Part shown: piece by piece, positions 1-12,719 of the stretch
Numbering within the stretch: position 1 is the first letter of the stretch
How the letters are laid out: every line of letters begins with the position of its first letter
Origin: Strongylocentrotus purpuratus
Taxonomy: Eukaryota; Echinodermata; Echinoidea; Camarodonta; Strongylocentrotidae
Direction: 5' to 3'
NCBI RefSeq assembly: GCF_000002235.5
Contig: NW_022145606.1
Coordinates: 50,067,333 to 50,131,332 of the forward strand
DNA: 64,000 nucleotides
Notes under the pieces: model-generated
Told to the model about the DNA's origin: nothing
What the model saw: the letters and a program-made list of their open reading frames with translations, nothing else
The model's database searches: none
Program-made: the position numbers and the translations under genes

Positions 1-361
1 TAGTTGGATATAATGGGTTAATTCATGACATCCACCACTTTATTACATGTATATCTTATATGTTTTGTCAATATACTTATATTAGGGGTGCTAGTAGTTG
101 ATGAATAACTGAATTATAACAAATTGTATGCATATTATATTAACGTAATGCGTGATAAAGAATATAAACATAAATGTAAACATCATTTCGTGCAATCCCA
201 CGAACCGCCTTCATGAAATTGGGCCTTGAGATGAAGATAGAGTGCATGTATATTTCTTTATAAAACTGTTACAGGATGTGACTGGAAGGCCATTTCAAGT
301 TTCACCCCCTTCCCGGGCTCTGTAATTCACCTCATATCATTGACCATACGTCTGCTGCTAT

Positions 362-980
362 ATGCTTGTACTTGCATTTGTTTTTATCTCGATTAGATAT
401 TGGCGATGCCCTTTTTTTAATATTACTTCACGCAATCTTGACAACCTTCAACATGCTCAGAATGCGGCTGACAGGGTTTCATCAGGGACATCTAATTATG
501 ATCACATTTCTCCTGTTCTCAAAAAGCTGCACTGGTTGCCAATTTGCAAGCGCATACAATTCAAAATCCTCACATGGAAGACTGTAAATGGAGTGGCACC
601 AAACTATTTATAAAATGACCTTGTTATGCCTTATACATCAGCTCGTAGTCTAAGATCATCACACCAGCATCTTCTTAAGATCCCCAAGTCGTAAGTAGCC
701 TGTGGTGAAAGGGCCATTCAAGCTGCAGCACCTTCTCTTTGAAATAAAATTGACCATTAAATTTGAGAATCATAACTTCCTAATAGAGACCTTTAAATCC
801 AAGCTGAAATATCATCTTGTTAACAATACTTGTACCAGACACTATGACACTCATCCAAACTCTCTTATTCTTCCTATTTTTCTCGTGCGCCTCGGAATAG
901 AATTGTCTAGATGGACGGCGCCAAATGCCTATTATTGTCATTATTATTATTTTTATTACTTTTATTATTATTATATCTAG
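362..980 (+). mobile_element. L2/CR1-like LINE, C-terminal ORF2 fragment (decayed)
   Basis: Translation gives the conserved C-terminus of L2-type ORF2: an LQHAQNAADR stretch (family pattern VQNAAARL), then DHISPVLKKLHWLP, then FKILTWKTVNGVAPNYL, with IQAAAPSLWNK and FKSKLKYHL further on in another frame. The reading frame is interrupted several times. The 3' end runs into a (TTA)n-like tract near 935-976, as expected for a LINE tail. The same fragment is at 24767-25325 in copy B, so the LINE insertion predates the duplication. Confidence 0.7.
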
Positions 981-2349
981 GTTTAATCTTATAAAGAAAG
1001 GACCACAAATTGTCAGAATTCTACTAATTTTCCAACAAAAGGTTACGACATGGACAAGACAGATCGTCGAACCCCAAATCCAAAAACATAATTTGCTATT
1101 AATTTCAATTCAACTAGTTATGTAGAAAGATGTATCACTGTAATAAACCTCGTTTGTTGAGAGCCAGGAAGCCGTTATCAAAGTGCTATGAGATAATGCA
1201 TTGGGTTTCAGCAGAATATGGAAGGGGTGTGCAATCATTTGAGCCGTATATTTTGAGCTTTGTAAAATCCTTAAGAAAAGGTTCTTAACTCCGTCATTTA
1301 ACTTACTTCTTTTTTCCCATCACCCATTTTATGTCATTACGTTAATTCTAAACAATACGAAAAAGTTTACTAATGACTCGTTCCTTTTACCCCTTTTTTA
1401 TTGTGATGTTGTAATTCATGTTTTAGATAGAGCGATAACAAAAGCGGGACATACGGACGGACGTACAGACGGACAACCGGCACAAATAACGCTTCCGGCA
1501 CCACTTTCAGAGGGCAGAGGCATAACAAAGCTCAAAAGCTTTCACCAAATGTAGTTTTATATTCCACTGGCGATTTGCAGTACATGTGATTTTCAACAAG
1601 ATTGATTCTAATATTTTCCTCATTATTTCAAAACTTCACAGTACACATCAATTCTTATTTTCTTAATCAGTACTCAACTATATGCTTGAAAGGTAAAGAA
1701 TGCTTTATAGTAGATCTAGTTGATTGCAAGCAAAGTTTTTTAAAGGGAGTTTGAGCCCCCCCCCCCCCCCCTCCTCGTTCCTTCAACCCCCGAAAAACCA
1801 CGTTCTTCTTGATTGCCGCCTTGTTTCTATAATTCCATCCCGCTTCAACAAATAAGTCTATGCTTATTGGGTGATTGCACTTTGTAGTTGATTAATAACA
1901 GAATTATCAAAAATAGTGGCATATTACGTTTGCGTTATACCTGATTAAGAATATCAAAATTAATGTAAATATCACTACGTGCAAATCCGCGTCGTTCCTG
2001 AAGGACCTTTGTAATTTGCATAAGATAACCAAGGTAGTACATCCCTTGGTATCATGTTAACAAATCACGGGTTAGAGGCACTATATTATAACTAAATTTT
2101 CTTCAAACGAAGTAACACATGCACCAATCATTTGAGTGGGGGAAAATGGGATCCATGCTAGAAGCGCGTTGTTCAACTAGCAGTCCGAAATCTTGGGGAG
2201 AGTGTGTGGGTGTGAACGGTACCAAACCGAGGACACTCATAAGATCTATACCTTCACATGCAGAACCACTTGCATAATGTCCTCGTTTTCAAAATCATGT
2301 AAATTATTTAAAGTTTGATGACCTTTAAGATATCGTGTACGTTTATCTA

Positions 2350-3767
2350 ATGCTACGTTTACCCTATGTTCCCGGCGACCACGGCAGCCCCGTTTGCCCG
2401 AAACGTAGTGCGCCGTGGGAATTAGACCAATTTTATCTCTGGATTCAAGTTTTGTTAAGTCTTGCCAAGTTTTCTCACGGTCTACCACGGTATCCGTGAC
2501 GGGCCGTGGGGGGATGGGGATGCTGAGTCCCAGAGGCTCCAAGGCGCACTACGGTCCCTCCCGGCCCGTCACTTTTTGATGGGGTCCCTCACGTTATGTT
2601 GGGGTCCCTCACGTTTCTCAAGTTCTGATCAAGTTCTGACACGTTTTTTTCACGTTCTGTCAAGGCTTTCTACGGATGAAACGTGGACGCCGGGCAGCTG
2701 TGGAGCACGGTTGTGCCCACGGCATAAAAAGAAGGCCTCTCAAGCACTACTGATGGTGGTGGTGGTGCAGGGCGGAGGGTTTTTGAACGACTTGGCTTCT
2801 TCGGTGGCATAGCTTGACCTTCTTTCTTCGTATTGTAGATGCAGTAATGTGTCGTCGATTGCTCAGACTCGAATGAAGCTCCTGCCGCGTCCGTGTTTTA
2901 TATACTACCTCCCGACCGCATGCGCCGTGTCAGAACGCAACGCGCCGCGCCCGTAAACCGTCAGACGCCGGGATGCGCCGTGATGAACGCGACAAAACGG
3001 CTACCATGCACCCTGGCCTGCCATGAGAAACGTGGCAAACCGTGGCAAACCATGGCAAAACGTGGCAAAACGGGAGAAAATGCACAGCAACCGTGAAGCA
3101 ACCGTGACAAAACGTGCACTAATAATTACAGTGCTTATATAGCGCCTAACACTTACTTTGTCAGAAGTCTCTAAGCGCTCTACAATAATGCAGCATAATT
3201 ACCCTGGCTTTAGCAGTGCAGCTGTTACGCGCGCTGCGTTTCAAAGAATAAATTCCTACCAGGTACCCATTTACTTCACCTGGGTGGAGTGTGGCAAATT
3301 AGATCAATGTCTTGCCAAAGGACATTAGTGCAGCGGCGGGACTCGAACTGCGGACCTTGTGATCGACAGTCCGGCGACGTATCCACTCGACCGCAACACC
3401 TCTCTGCCACTAAACGTGGCAGACCGTGACAAAACTTTAATAAACAGACCGTACGATGCCGGGGAATATGCGGGCCTCCCGTCCCACTACGGACCACCTC
3501 CAAGTTTTGTTACGGCCTATTAAGGCCTTTCACGTTGTGTTACGTTCACCCCGTTTTACGACGGCCTACAAGGTTTCTCATCCTCACTGTGACTGCCGTG
3601 GCAAATTTGTTGACAGTTTAAAAATCTGGCCCGGTATCCACGGCAATTACGGCCTGTCACGTTTGCCCATACGGTCCCCCGCGTTGTGTCACGTCAATCC
3701 CGCTTTGTCCACGGTGGCCTGAAACGTGGTTGCCGTGGCCGCCGGGAACATAGTGTAAACGTAGCAT
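2350..3767. mobile_element. Non-autonomous DNA transposon, 1.4 kb, long TIRs
   Basis: The ends are inverted repeats of about 50 bp with few mismatches. Each begins ATGCTACGTTTAC and continues through TATGTTCCCGGCG. The flanking dinucleotide is TA on both sides (2348-2349 and 3768-3769). Copy B (near 26725) reads straight across the site, so A is the filled site and B the empty one. The interior is GC-richer than its surroundings and full of short CGTGGCAAA/CGTGGC-type repeats. No transposase is seen. A SINE (3121-3402) sits inside. The TA duplication fits Tc1/mariner-like or ISL2EU-like elements, but I cannot assign the superfamily. Confidence 0.8.
3121..3402 (-). mobile_element. tRNA-derived SINE inserted in the 1.4-kb transposon
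   Basis: Read on the - strand it starts GAGAGGTGTTGCGGTCGAGT, a pol III box A-like region, followed by a box B-like AGTTCGAGTCCC. The body reads ACTAATGTCCTTTGGCAAGA and TGGGTACCTGGTAGGA, and the tail contains GCGCTTAGAG and GCGCTATATAAGCACTG. CACTAA occurs at both edges and is a plausible target duplication. The body matches the SINE at 63177-63525, so they are one family with different tails. Confidence 0.75.
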
Positions 3768-4181
3768 TAGATGCTCCATTCGCAAGAAAAAAACTAAAAA
3801 ATACTACGTCTTTGGTTATGAGTATATTTGTATATAGTTCACAAAATGTTATATTGAGACAAGCATAATGTCCTTGAACATGTAATAAAATGCAGATTTG
3901 TAAATGTAATGAGTCCTTTATTTACCCCTATAAACGTGTATGCCCGCGTGTGTGTGTATGTTTGTATTTGTTAGTATGCGAGTTTCGAGGGGGTTGGGGG
4001 GGGGGGGAGACGGGGCGAAATAACTTATGAACATCTGTCTGAATGTGTTGTCAAAACTAAAGAAAGGAGTTATATTTAGACCATGGTCTAAATTCCAGTT
4101 TAAATCTTTATTCTTAATAGTGGACCAAACAAAGTGTAAATGCATTAAGGAACAACAATACTATCACTTATTATACATTAA

Positions 4182-4566
4182 AGATAAACTTAAGTACTGG
4201 TAATGCGATTGCATTGTGAAAGAAAAGGTGTGGAAAGGATCAGAAACAGTTGATCATGTTGCATGTAAGTATTGGTGTGCACTGCAACGTTCTGCAGTCA
4301 TCAAAATCATAATAAATTTGACCGAGTCTTCGTAAAGTAACAAGCACTGTACACAGAAAGCTATATATGGGACAACACACATGGTGTCGGGGCTAGTACT
4401 ACCTTGATTTCCTTGTCTTTCTATGCTCATTACTCAGTCAGTATACATTTTCTTCCAAAATTGTTTGGCACATGTCATTTATTTGTAATCTTGAACATTC
4501 AGTGTAAGTTTCGTTTGATTCTGTGAGAATTAATTTTCTTTTTTTTACCAGAACTGGAGTTTATCT
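4182..4566. mobile_element. MITE, 385 bp, TTAA target
   Basis: The TIRs start AGATAAACT and, after two mismatched bases, continue as AGTACTGGTAA on the left and AGTTCTGGTAA on the right complement. TTAA flanks both ends (4178-4181 and 4567-4570). Copy B has a single uninterrupted TTAA at the matching position near 27667. TTAA duplication is the hallmark of piggyBac-type (and some Kolobok) transposition. There is no coding capacity. Confidence 0.8.
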
Positions 4567-5227
4567 TTAAGAAAAAATCATATAAAGGTTCATAGAAGAC
4601 CAACCAATTCGTAATTTTGTTTATACTTTTGACAGCAGTATCGGGTAATGCATGGCATTCCCCCTTATCGATTCTTTAGTATTCTTGCCAGATTTTAAGC
4701 ATGGATGACATGCATTAACTCCGAAATACCATGGAATCTTTTTCTTGAACCTTTTTTATGTTTGGCTTGTATACTATTAAATCATGAATCAATATAAAAC
4801 CCTCTTGGGAATTTCGATGTGTAGAAAAGGAAAAAAGTTTAATTTGTACCAGAAGTGGCCAGGAAGGCCTTTTAAGATGGAAAAACAATTGAATAATAAG
4901 TTTTAGTTCCAGGCCATAATAACTACAAAAGGGGGATAATTTATCCGACTTCAAGTACCGCGTCAAAACAGGTTACCTGGTTAATCATGGACACGTGACA
5001 AGTCTATGTATATTGGGTGCTTGTAGGTAATGAATACCAGAGTTATCTCAAATATATGCAGATTATATTTGCCTTATGCTTGGTAAGAAAACAAATATAT
5101 AAATGTAAATACAATTTTGTGCAATCCCGCGTCGTTTCTGAGCGACCTTTGTAGTTTACGTGAGATAAGTAAGTATATGCATCTCTAATACAGCATATTG
5201 TTCAGAAACACAGTATCAATTATCATA

Positions 5228-5760
5228 TGTATGCAGATGACTTACAGCTTTAATTTAATTGAAAACCTGTCCAGAAAGAAATAGATGAAAATGTGAAGAA
5301 AATTGAAAACTGTATAGCTGATGTATTAACCGTTTACAATATGTAGGCCTATGTCTGTGAATTCATGTATAATTAATTCTTTAGAATAATCATGTAATTT
5401 ATTATATAATTGATTGTTGTAGAGCGCATAGAGAATATATTATTATTCGCTATATAAAAATGACTTTATTATTTTTATTATTATCACTCCTATCTTGAAA
5501 TGTCTGCACTGGCTCCCTGTTCCACAGCGTGTGAGTAGTGCACCTAATGATCTAGCTCCAGAATATATTTCATCCCTTCTATCACCCCACTCCTCAGGTC
5601 GTTCTGGTTTACGTTCATCACATAATATTTGGCTTAAAGAAATACGTTCCAAAAGAAATTGGGGGATAGAGCATTTGCATCAGCAGCTCCTTCTTTGTGG
5701 AATAAGTTACCTCTCTCTATTCAGACGGCCAACACTCTTTCTACTATAAAAAATGGGCTT
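5228..5760 (+). mobile_element. L2-like LINE fragment, rearranged
   Basis: 5228-5335 matches the YADDLQL-coding region of the LINE fragment at 28530-29400, and 5490-5760 matches its C-terminal part (LHWLPVPQRV, APEYISSLLSPHSSGRSGLR). Between them about 420 bp present in copy B is replaced by about 150 bp ending in a LINE/SINE tail-like stretch (AGCGCATAGAG, then TTATTATT). This is a copy A-specific change in an already dead LINE. Confidence 0.65.
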
Positions 5761-6771
5761 AAAACTCACCTGATGCTCAATGCATAGTGTTAAATGTCAA
5801 TGTTCATTTTATACAATGCATGCAAAACGAATAATCACACTGTGCCACATTGTATGTACCAAGGCACCATGAAGTTGTGTGATCTAACGTCAGTTTACAT
5901 TTAATATGTCGTTAATCTTAAGTATGTTGAATATTAATTTAAATTATTTGTATGCGAATTGAGCATCTCTAGAGATGGATATGTTGCGATTCATGAATAT
6001 TGTTATTATTAGCATTATTTTTAGTGAGTTAAAAGCGTCACGACCATTGTTTTTTTAGAAGAAGTTACCTCTCTTTAAATACATGCATGCAATGAAAACA
6101 ACTAAATGAGATCCATACTGGAATATAAACAGGTGATGTTTAACACCATCTGGTTTTCGCTTGTTGGAGGGTGAGCGGTTGGTGTAGGCAAGTTAAATAA
6201 TGCGAAATGTTCTTAATCTTTTTTCTAAATTCACGAATGTGGCTCTATTGCTACTATCATTATGACCTAATAAAGGCCACATTTCTAACTGTAAAACACT
6301 ACTTCCCCAAAATATGCATTTTGTGTTACAAATAGTAATAAAAGAAGCTCACAGGTTGGGTAGTAGAGTTGCCAATGTTTATTTAGTGTGAGCTAGGATC
6401 TGTAATATTGAACTTAGAAAGATGAAGAAATCATGAGTTTCGAGACCGTAAAGATCTCGACGGAATAGTTAGGTTTAGGTAATTTTTGTTGTTGGTCTTA
6501 ACATCATGATTACATTTTTAATTAAAGCGATCACATTTATCTTATATTCGATCTTAATACATACTGGATGTAGGCAAGGGGTCTTGTAAAAAGCAGTTTT
6601 GGAACTGAAAATGCCTCCCTTACTTGAAAAACACGCAGTTGGTTACATCAATGAATACGCCTGAACCACAGATATGATATTCCTGCCTCAAAATGATAAA
6701 TTTACGCTCAAAGAATAACAGTACTTGATGAGAAAAATAACATGTTGATTCTGTTTGCATATACTATACAG

Positions 6772-7481
6772 TGCGTCCCAGAAAAAACGAAACCGAGAAG
6801 TATCGATGTTCTATCATAACTTAATCACAACTATAATTAATGAATGATACATATTTGGAAAGCTTAGAGTCTCCTCTTTCAGTTGATGCTACTCAGATGA
6901 TGCATATTTCACGCATGAGTGATTAAAAGCAATTTGAAGGAAGGAAACCAAAAAGACATTTGGCGGGCGGTATCTGAATTTCGAAGAAAAATTCACATTT
7001 CTAGAAAGTTGAGTTTCTGCCCTTTCATATGACACCTTAATCAGGAAAAATGAGCGAGGAATGACAAAGTTCTGTTTGATTAAAGTAGTCCTTGCATTTA
7101 CATAATTTTATTAAACGAATTCGTTTTCACTGGCTGCCTGCCGTATCAATAAACGAAATTAACAAAAGACTTAACTCCGTTTCGTTGACAATCAGCCGTA
7201 GACGAGAGTCTTCATGCATGGCTGATTGTCAACGAAACGGAGTTAAGTCTTTTGTCAAATCTGCCTTTTGGTACGGCAGGCACCCAGTGAAAACGAATTC
7301 GTTTGTTAAAATTATGAAAATGTAAGGGCTATTTTAAGCAAACAGAACTTTGTTATTCCTCGCTCATTTTTCCTGATTGAGGTGTCATATGAAAGAGCAG
7401 AAATTCAACTTTCTAGAAATGTGAATTTTTCTTCGAAACTCAGAAACCGCCCGCCAAATGTCTTTTTGGTTTCCTTCCTTC
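6772..7481. mobile_element. Mariner-like foldback MITE
   Basis: The left end reads CAGTGCGTCCCAGAAAAAAC directly after TATA, a mariner-like terminus with a TA target. 6936-7197 and 7220-7481 are inverted repeats of about 262 bp separated by 22 bp, so the core is a giant hairpin. The same family appears at 17460-17800 plus 24188-24285, and at 33920-34097, where the complementary right end (TCTGGGACGCACTG then TA) is visible. The outer right terminus of this copy is not seen after 7481. It has no transposase ORF. Copy B lacks it at the matching site near 31620. Confidence 0.75.
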
Positions 7482-9384
7482 TTTACCAAATGTCTGACTA
7501 TACCCATATGCATTGTCCTCAAAATTAATTAATGGAATAACAGAAAAGACCCTAATGGCAAATAATGCATTTAATTGCATTTTTTTAAAACTGTAAAGGT
7601 GTGTTGCATTTCTTCCCCCTAACATTCTTAACTTGAATAAACATAATTCGAATACGAATGACAGGTGTTAATTTGAATGATAAAAAATGACGCCTCGACA
7701 AGTGACGGTTAATTTGATTGCTAGTTGAGCAGTTTCTAAATTAAATGATAGTTATATGAAACCTTTCGACCAAAATTTGAAATTGAATACCAAAACGGGA
7801 AAATTGAATGATAATTGGCATGGCAAAGCCGATCTGCGCTAACTTCAATGCAAAGTAAATGAATTCGAATAACAAACTCGTGAATTTTGCCGGGAAATCC
7901 TATAATATATACAATATTCAAAAAATTATATCAATTTTGCAAAGTTCATAGAAGAATGTGAAATCTCATGCATGCAATAACAATCATAGACCTGGGCAAA
8001 GGCATGGGGAAATCAAGTCCTTTGGGATAAAATGGGAAATTAATGGGACTGGTACAAGTATATATTCTAAAGCAAGTGAGGTAATGGCGTCACAAACTAA
8101 TAACCAGTTTAGCAATTTGTGTAGTGATTTTCATTGCTCTATATTTTGTCACACTTTAACAAAAAAATCATAACTTCCTTATTTGTGATCCGGTTTTCGT
8201 GAAACTCGTTTAGCTCGGTTTTCCTGTTTTTCTGCATCTATTGAAAGCAAGTTATTTTTGGAGTGGACTTAGCCTTTGTACTTTAGTTTTAATTTCCTTC
8301 TTTAACCCTATTTCGTGAAGTAATATGCCAGGTGCCAGCAATTTAACCCACAATGTTCATTTACCAAAAAAGCGCGATTATTTGAAAAGAAAACATTTAT
8401 GCTGGAATTCGATTTTTGAAAACGTGGAATCTGTCGGTCCGCATGCGCATTATGTCTTCCTGAAAATGTTCGTCCATGGTGGCACGCAGAAAAAAAATCC
8501 TCCTTGTTTTGCCTTGCAAAGCTCTTTGTGAGTTAAACCTAAAAAGGCCGGGCTATTTGAGGTCTAAATACGGCCGGCCTCCTCCCCCCCCCCCCCCCCC
8601 CCCACCCTCTAAGATCTCGGCCGTAAAACGGCCGATCGCCTCGAAATGTGCACGCATGTCAAGTAAAGTGTATAAAATGGTAAATTCAATTTTTTGAAAA
8701 ATTCACTCAGTTGCATATTCATGGTAATTTATGCAAATAAGGTCATGAAATCCACCTTTTTACCCATGAGTAATATTAGGTATAGCACACCATAAATAAG
8801 TACAACAAACACATGTTATTTGATGATTGCAAATGATCAAGCTTCATGAAAGCTTCAAATAAAAAAAAATAAAAAAAAAAAGTCCGCCTAATTAATACGC
8901 GCATATGTAATCAAATCAAAACCGAACATGAAACATCCGTGAAACCTATGTATATCAGACAGGTATGGAAATATATTTTATTTGAAAAAAAAAAATTATG
9001 AATATTCATCAAATATGCAAATTAGGTCATTTCAGCTAATTATACGTTCGCGCACTCATCATGCAAATCAGGAAAGTCAAACTGTTAATTTTGTTGGCAT
9101 TTTTTAAATCATATATTTATAGATCATATTTACACCAAATATTAACATTAAATTTCAAATATTTTAGCAATGCCAATAAAATATGGCGATGGAAATTACT
9201 TGGATCACCGTCATAGCTATTTCTCCCTGTGTTTTTTACAAATTATTCAGAAAAACCGATCAAATGATAAGAATCTGCAGACTTTCAGCTACATCACAGT
9301 ATATTTGTCTTTTTGTTACACTCCCTGCTATGTAAATTAATGTAAATCGTTGCTCTCGTATTTCAAAGGGTCTTGAGAGGATTC
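7482..9384. other. AT-rich non-coding; second block of copy A at 7905-8420
   Basis: 7905-8420 aligns with 33365-33920 in copy B, including a MITE terminus (GGAGTGGACTTAGCC) near 8260. A poly-C run follows at about 8584-8602 and an A-rich run at 8860-8880. Between 8700 and 9384 I see only AT-rich DNA with two similar ATGCAAAT-containing snippets (near 8735 and 9010). I see no gene. Confidence 0.6.
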
Positions 9385-12225
9385 AATGAATTGTCACGGA
9401 CTAGCAAATGATAAGAAAAGAGAAGATGTTTTGTTATATTTGAAATCCAAACAATATGATGTATGTTGTATTCAAGACACTCATTTCACTCCTGACATAG
9501 ACACAGAAATATGTCGCAAATGGAGAGGCATGTGTTTTTTTCTCTTATCATACATCCAGCTCTAGAGGAGTAGCAATTTTGTTTAAGGATACTATTCCGG
9601 TCAAAGTTAATAAAAGTAGAGTAAACAATGGTGGAAACTTAGTAGTTTTAGATTTGACATTATATGAGTACGACATTACACTGGCGTCTTTATATGGCCC
9701 GAACACTGATAATCCAACTTTTTATACTGATTTACAACGTATCATAACAGAGTTTGAAAATCCACAAGTTGTTATTTGTGGAGACTGGAATTTAGTGCAG
9801 GACCAGACCCTTGATACTCATAATTATGTTCATGTAAATAATCCTAGGACGAGACAGCAGGTTAAAAATATGAAGGACAAATTAGATCTACAGTATGTGA
9901 ACCATGGAGAATTAGATATCCTCTGAAAAAATATTACACGTGGCGCCAGCCGAACCCTTTTAAACAAAGTAGATTAGACTTTTTTTTAATATCATCAGAA
10001 TTACTACCATTAGTTCATAAATCTGATATTTTATTTGGTTATCGAACAGATCACTCATTAGTTCGTCTTAGCTTGACTTTAAATAAAATTAAACGGGGTC
10101 CGGGAATTTGGATATTTAATAATTCTCTATTAAAAGATGAAAAATGTGTGTCAAAAATTATAAAAACTATAAAAGAGACAATTACATTTTATGCAAAAGA
10201 TGAGGTAGAGTTTGATGAAAACGATAACATAGTTGTGATTTTTTTATCAATGACCAATTAATTTTTGAAACTTTGATAATGCTATTGCGGGGTAAATCTA
10301 TATCTTATGGCTCGTTCATTAAGAAACAAAACATTAGTCGGGAAAAGGAACTGGAAAGAAATATCGAAGTACTGGAACAAAGACTAGTAACTTCGAATGA
10401 TCAGACCGCATTGCTAATATAATTAAATGTCAAAAAGTCACAACTTGAAACCTATCGTTTAAAAGTAAATGATGGAATTATCATGAGATCTAGAATCAAA
10501 TGGATGGAGCTTGGAGAAAGGTCATCAAAATATTTTTTAAACTTGGAAAAACAGAATAAAGTAAATAAAGAAATACGGCAATTTTCAACAGAAAATGGAG
10601 ATGTTATTAGTGGACAAGATGGTATATCAAACGAAATCTTTAAATTTTATTCAAACTTATATAAGAGGAAATACACTGAAGAGGTAGATATAGACACATT
10701 ATTAAACTATCCAGATATTCCTAAGTTAACTCCAGAATTATCCAAATTATTAGTGGGTCCTATGAGTGAAATTGAGGTTTGTTTAATGCTTAAAAGTATG
10801 ATGGCTTCACCGTTGATTTTTTTCGTTTCTTTTGGCAATATCTTAAAACGTTTATGATCAGATCTTTGAACTTTGCTTATTTTACAGGAGAATTGTCGCA
10901 ATCACAAAAATTAGGAATAATCACTTTAATTCCTAAAGGAAACAAGCCTCGACATTTATTAAAGAATTGGCGTCCTATTTCACTTTTAAATGTTATATAC
11001 AAAATAGCATCTGGGTGCATAGCTAATCGATTAAAGCAAGTATTGCCCCACTTGATACATGAGAATCAAAAAGGATTTTTGAAAGGCCGTTTATCGGAGA
11101 AAATATTCGTTTACTTTATGATATATTATTATATACCGAACTTAATGACATTCCAGGCATGTTGTTGATGATTGATTTTGAAAAGGCCTTCGATTGTATA
11201 TCTCACAAGTTTCTAATCAATGTCCTTGACTTTTTTTCATTTTGGGCCATCGCTGAAAAAATGGATTCATCTATTTTATCAAAATGCTTCTTCTTGTGTC
11301 ACAGTAAATGGTTTTTGCACAGACAGATTTACTATAGGACAAGGGTGTCGTCGAGGAGACCCATCATCTCCATACCTGTTTTTACTTGTAAGCGAAATAT
11401 TAGGAATTTTGATTAGACATTCCAATGGTTTAATTGGCTTGCATCTACAGAGGAAAAATAGTAAACTACTACAATACGCAGATGACACCAATTGACACTT
11501 AACGGTACAAAAGAAGATTTACAGAGCTCACTAAAAATAGTGGGTGATTTTGAAGAAATGTCAAACCTAAAGATCAATATTAAAAAAACTCATGTGATAT
11601 GGATTGGGAAAAATAGAGCCTGCAAAAAACAGCTAATGCCAGAGCACAAATTAAATCGGGTATCAAAAGGTTATTTGAGTTACTTAGGAATAGATTTTTC
11701 AGTTAACTTAGTAGAGATGGTAAATCATAATTATACTGACAAAATTAGAGATATAAAACGCCAAATTATTTCATGGTCTAAACAAACCTTAACTGTCCTC
11801 GGAAGAATAACTGTAGTCAAATCGTTGTTGGTTCTAAAATTGAACTATTTATTCCTTTCACTTCCAGAACCGAATTCGCAAGTTATGAAAGATATAAATC
11901 GTTCTTTTTATGCATATTTTATATGGGGTAACAAACCTGATAAAATCAATAGAGAACAAATGGGTCAAATGTATAATAAATGTGGGGTTAAGATGATTGA
12001 TATTTACATTCATGCTAAATCCCTGAAAATATCATGGATTAGAAGATTTGTAACTGATTCTCAGATAGAAAGTTTCACTTTTCACATGTTCAATTCATTC
12101 TTGCCCCAAACCTGTATATGGGCTCACATTATTTTAGAAAATTAGCAGACTTGACTCCAAATCCATTTTGGAAAGAGATACTTTTCGCTTGGTCAGACTT
12201 GGTCGAACTTCTTATTGACGACATC
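9385..12225 (+). pseudogene. Tx1/L1-like LINE ORF2, decayed, 3' end interrupted
   Basis: Conceptual pieces in shifting frames cover an apurinic endonuclease followed by reverse transcriptase. The endonuclease part includes WNCHGLANDKK, CIQDTHF, LASLYGPN and VICGDWNLV. The RT part includes LGIITLIPKGNKPRHLLKNW, RPISLLNVIYKI, MIDFEKAFDCISH, GQGCRRGDPSSPYLF and QYADDT. The tail region (FIWGNKPDKINREQM) is typical of Tx1-like L1 elements. Frames change near 9540, 9925, 10260, 10855, 11165 and 11490. No ORF1 or 5' UTR is seen, so it is 5'-truncated. The 3' part stops at about 12225, where another LINE was inserted in the opposite orientation. Confidence 0.8.
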
Positions 12226-12719
12226 AAGTATCAAGTATCAAGTTTATTTGTCTTCCAGAAAACACATGTGACAAAATATAATAGAGTATAATCATAACAG
12301 TACAATGTAGAACAAAGGAAGACGAGGAGACCTTGGTTGAAGCACAGCTTGTTAAGTTAAGGCCCCCTCATATGATGTGACAAAGATAACTTATTTATGA
12401 ATACAACAACAAATATGGAATATATAAAACTATTTACAAAATACTCTCAGAGAACAACTACCCAACGTTGCATCTAATATGATCTAATATGGACAAACCC
12501 AAGCCGACACCAAGTCGAGACATCAATGAGTTATTGCTCTCTGAGTGCAGAGGTCAAGTAGGAATATATGGTATATGTAGTATGTACAGATGAGAAAGAA
12601 GAAGAAAAAAGAAAAGGGATAAAGGGGGTTATATGTCAAAGTCAAGAATTAACGAAAAAAAGATCAAGAGTAGAGTTAAATATGCTACAGTACACTAACA
12701 ATAAAGCTTGATAACACAT

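Larger units (their letters stand above)
1..6771. repeat. Segmental duplication, copy A (first block)
   Basis: This block aligns collinearly with 24390-31625 (copy B); it starts before the window. In one stretch compared by eye (702-850 against 25081-25230) only about five bases differ. The collinearity is broken by element insertions present in one copy only: 2350-3767 and 4182-4566 are only in A, while 27105-27634, 27750-27983 and 29621-30819 are only in B. The block is non-coding apart from LINE debris. It also contains three copies of a module of about 150 bases (near 95-215, 1886-2035 and 5024-5170). The right edge is sharp because a mariner-like element begins at 6772. Confidence 0.85.
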
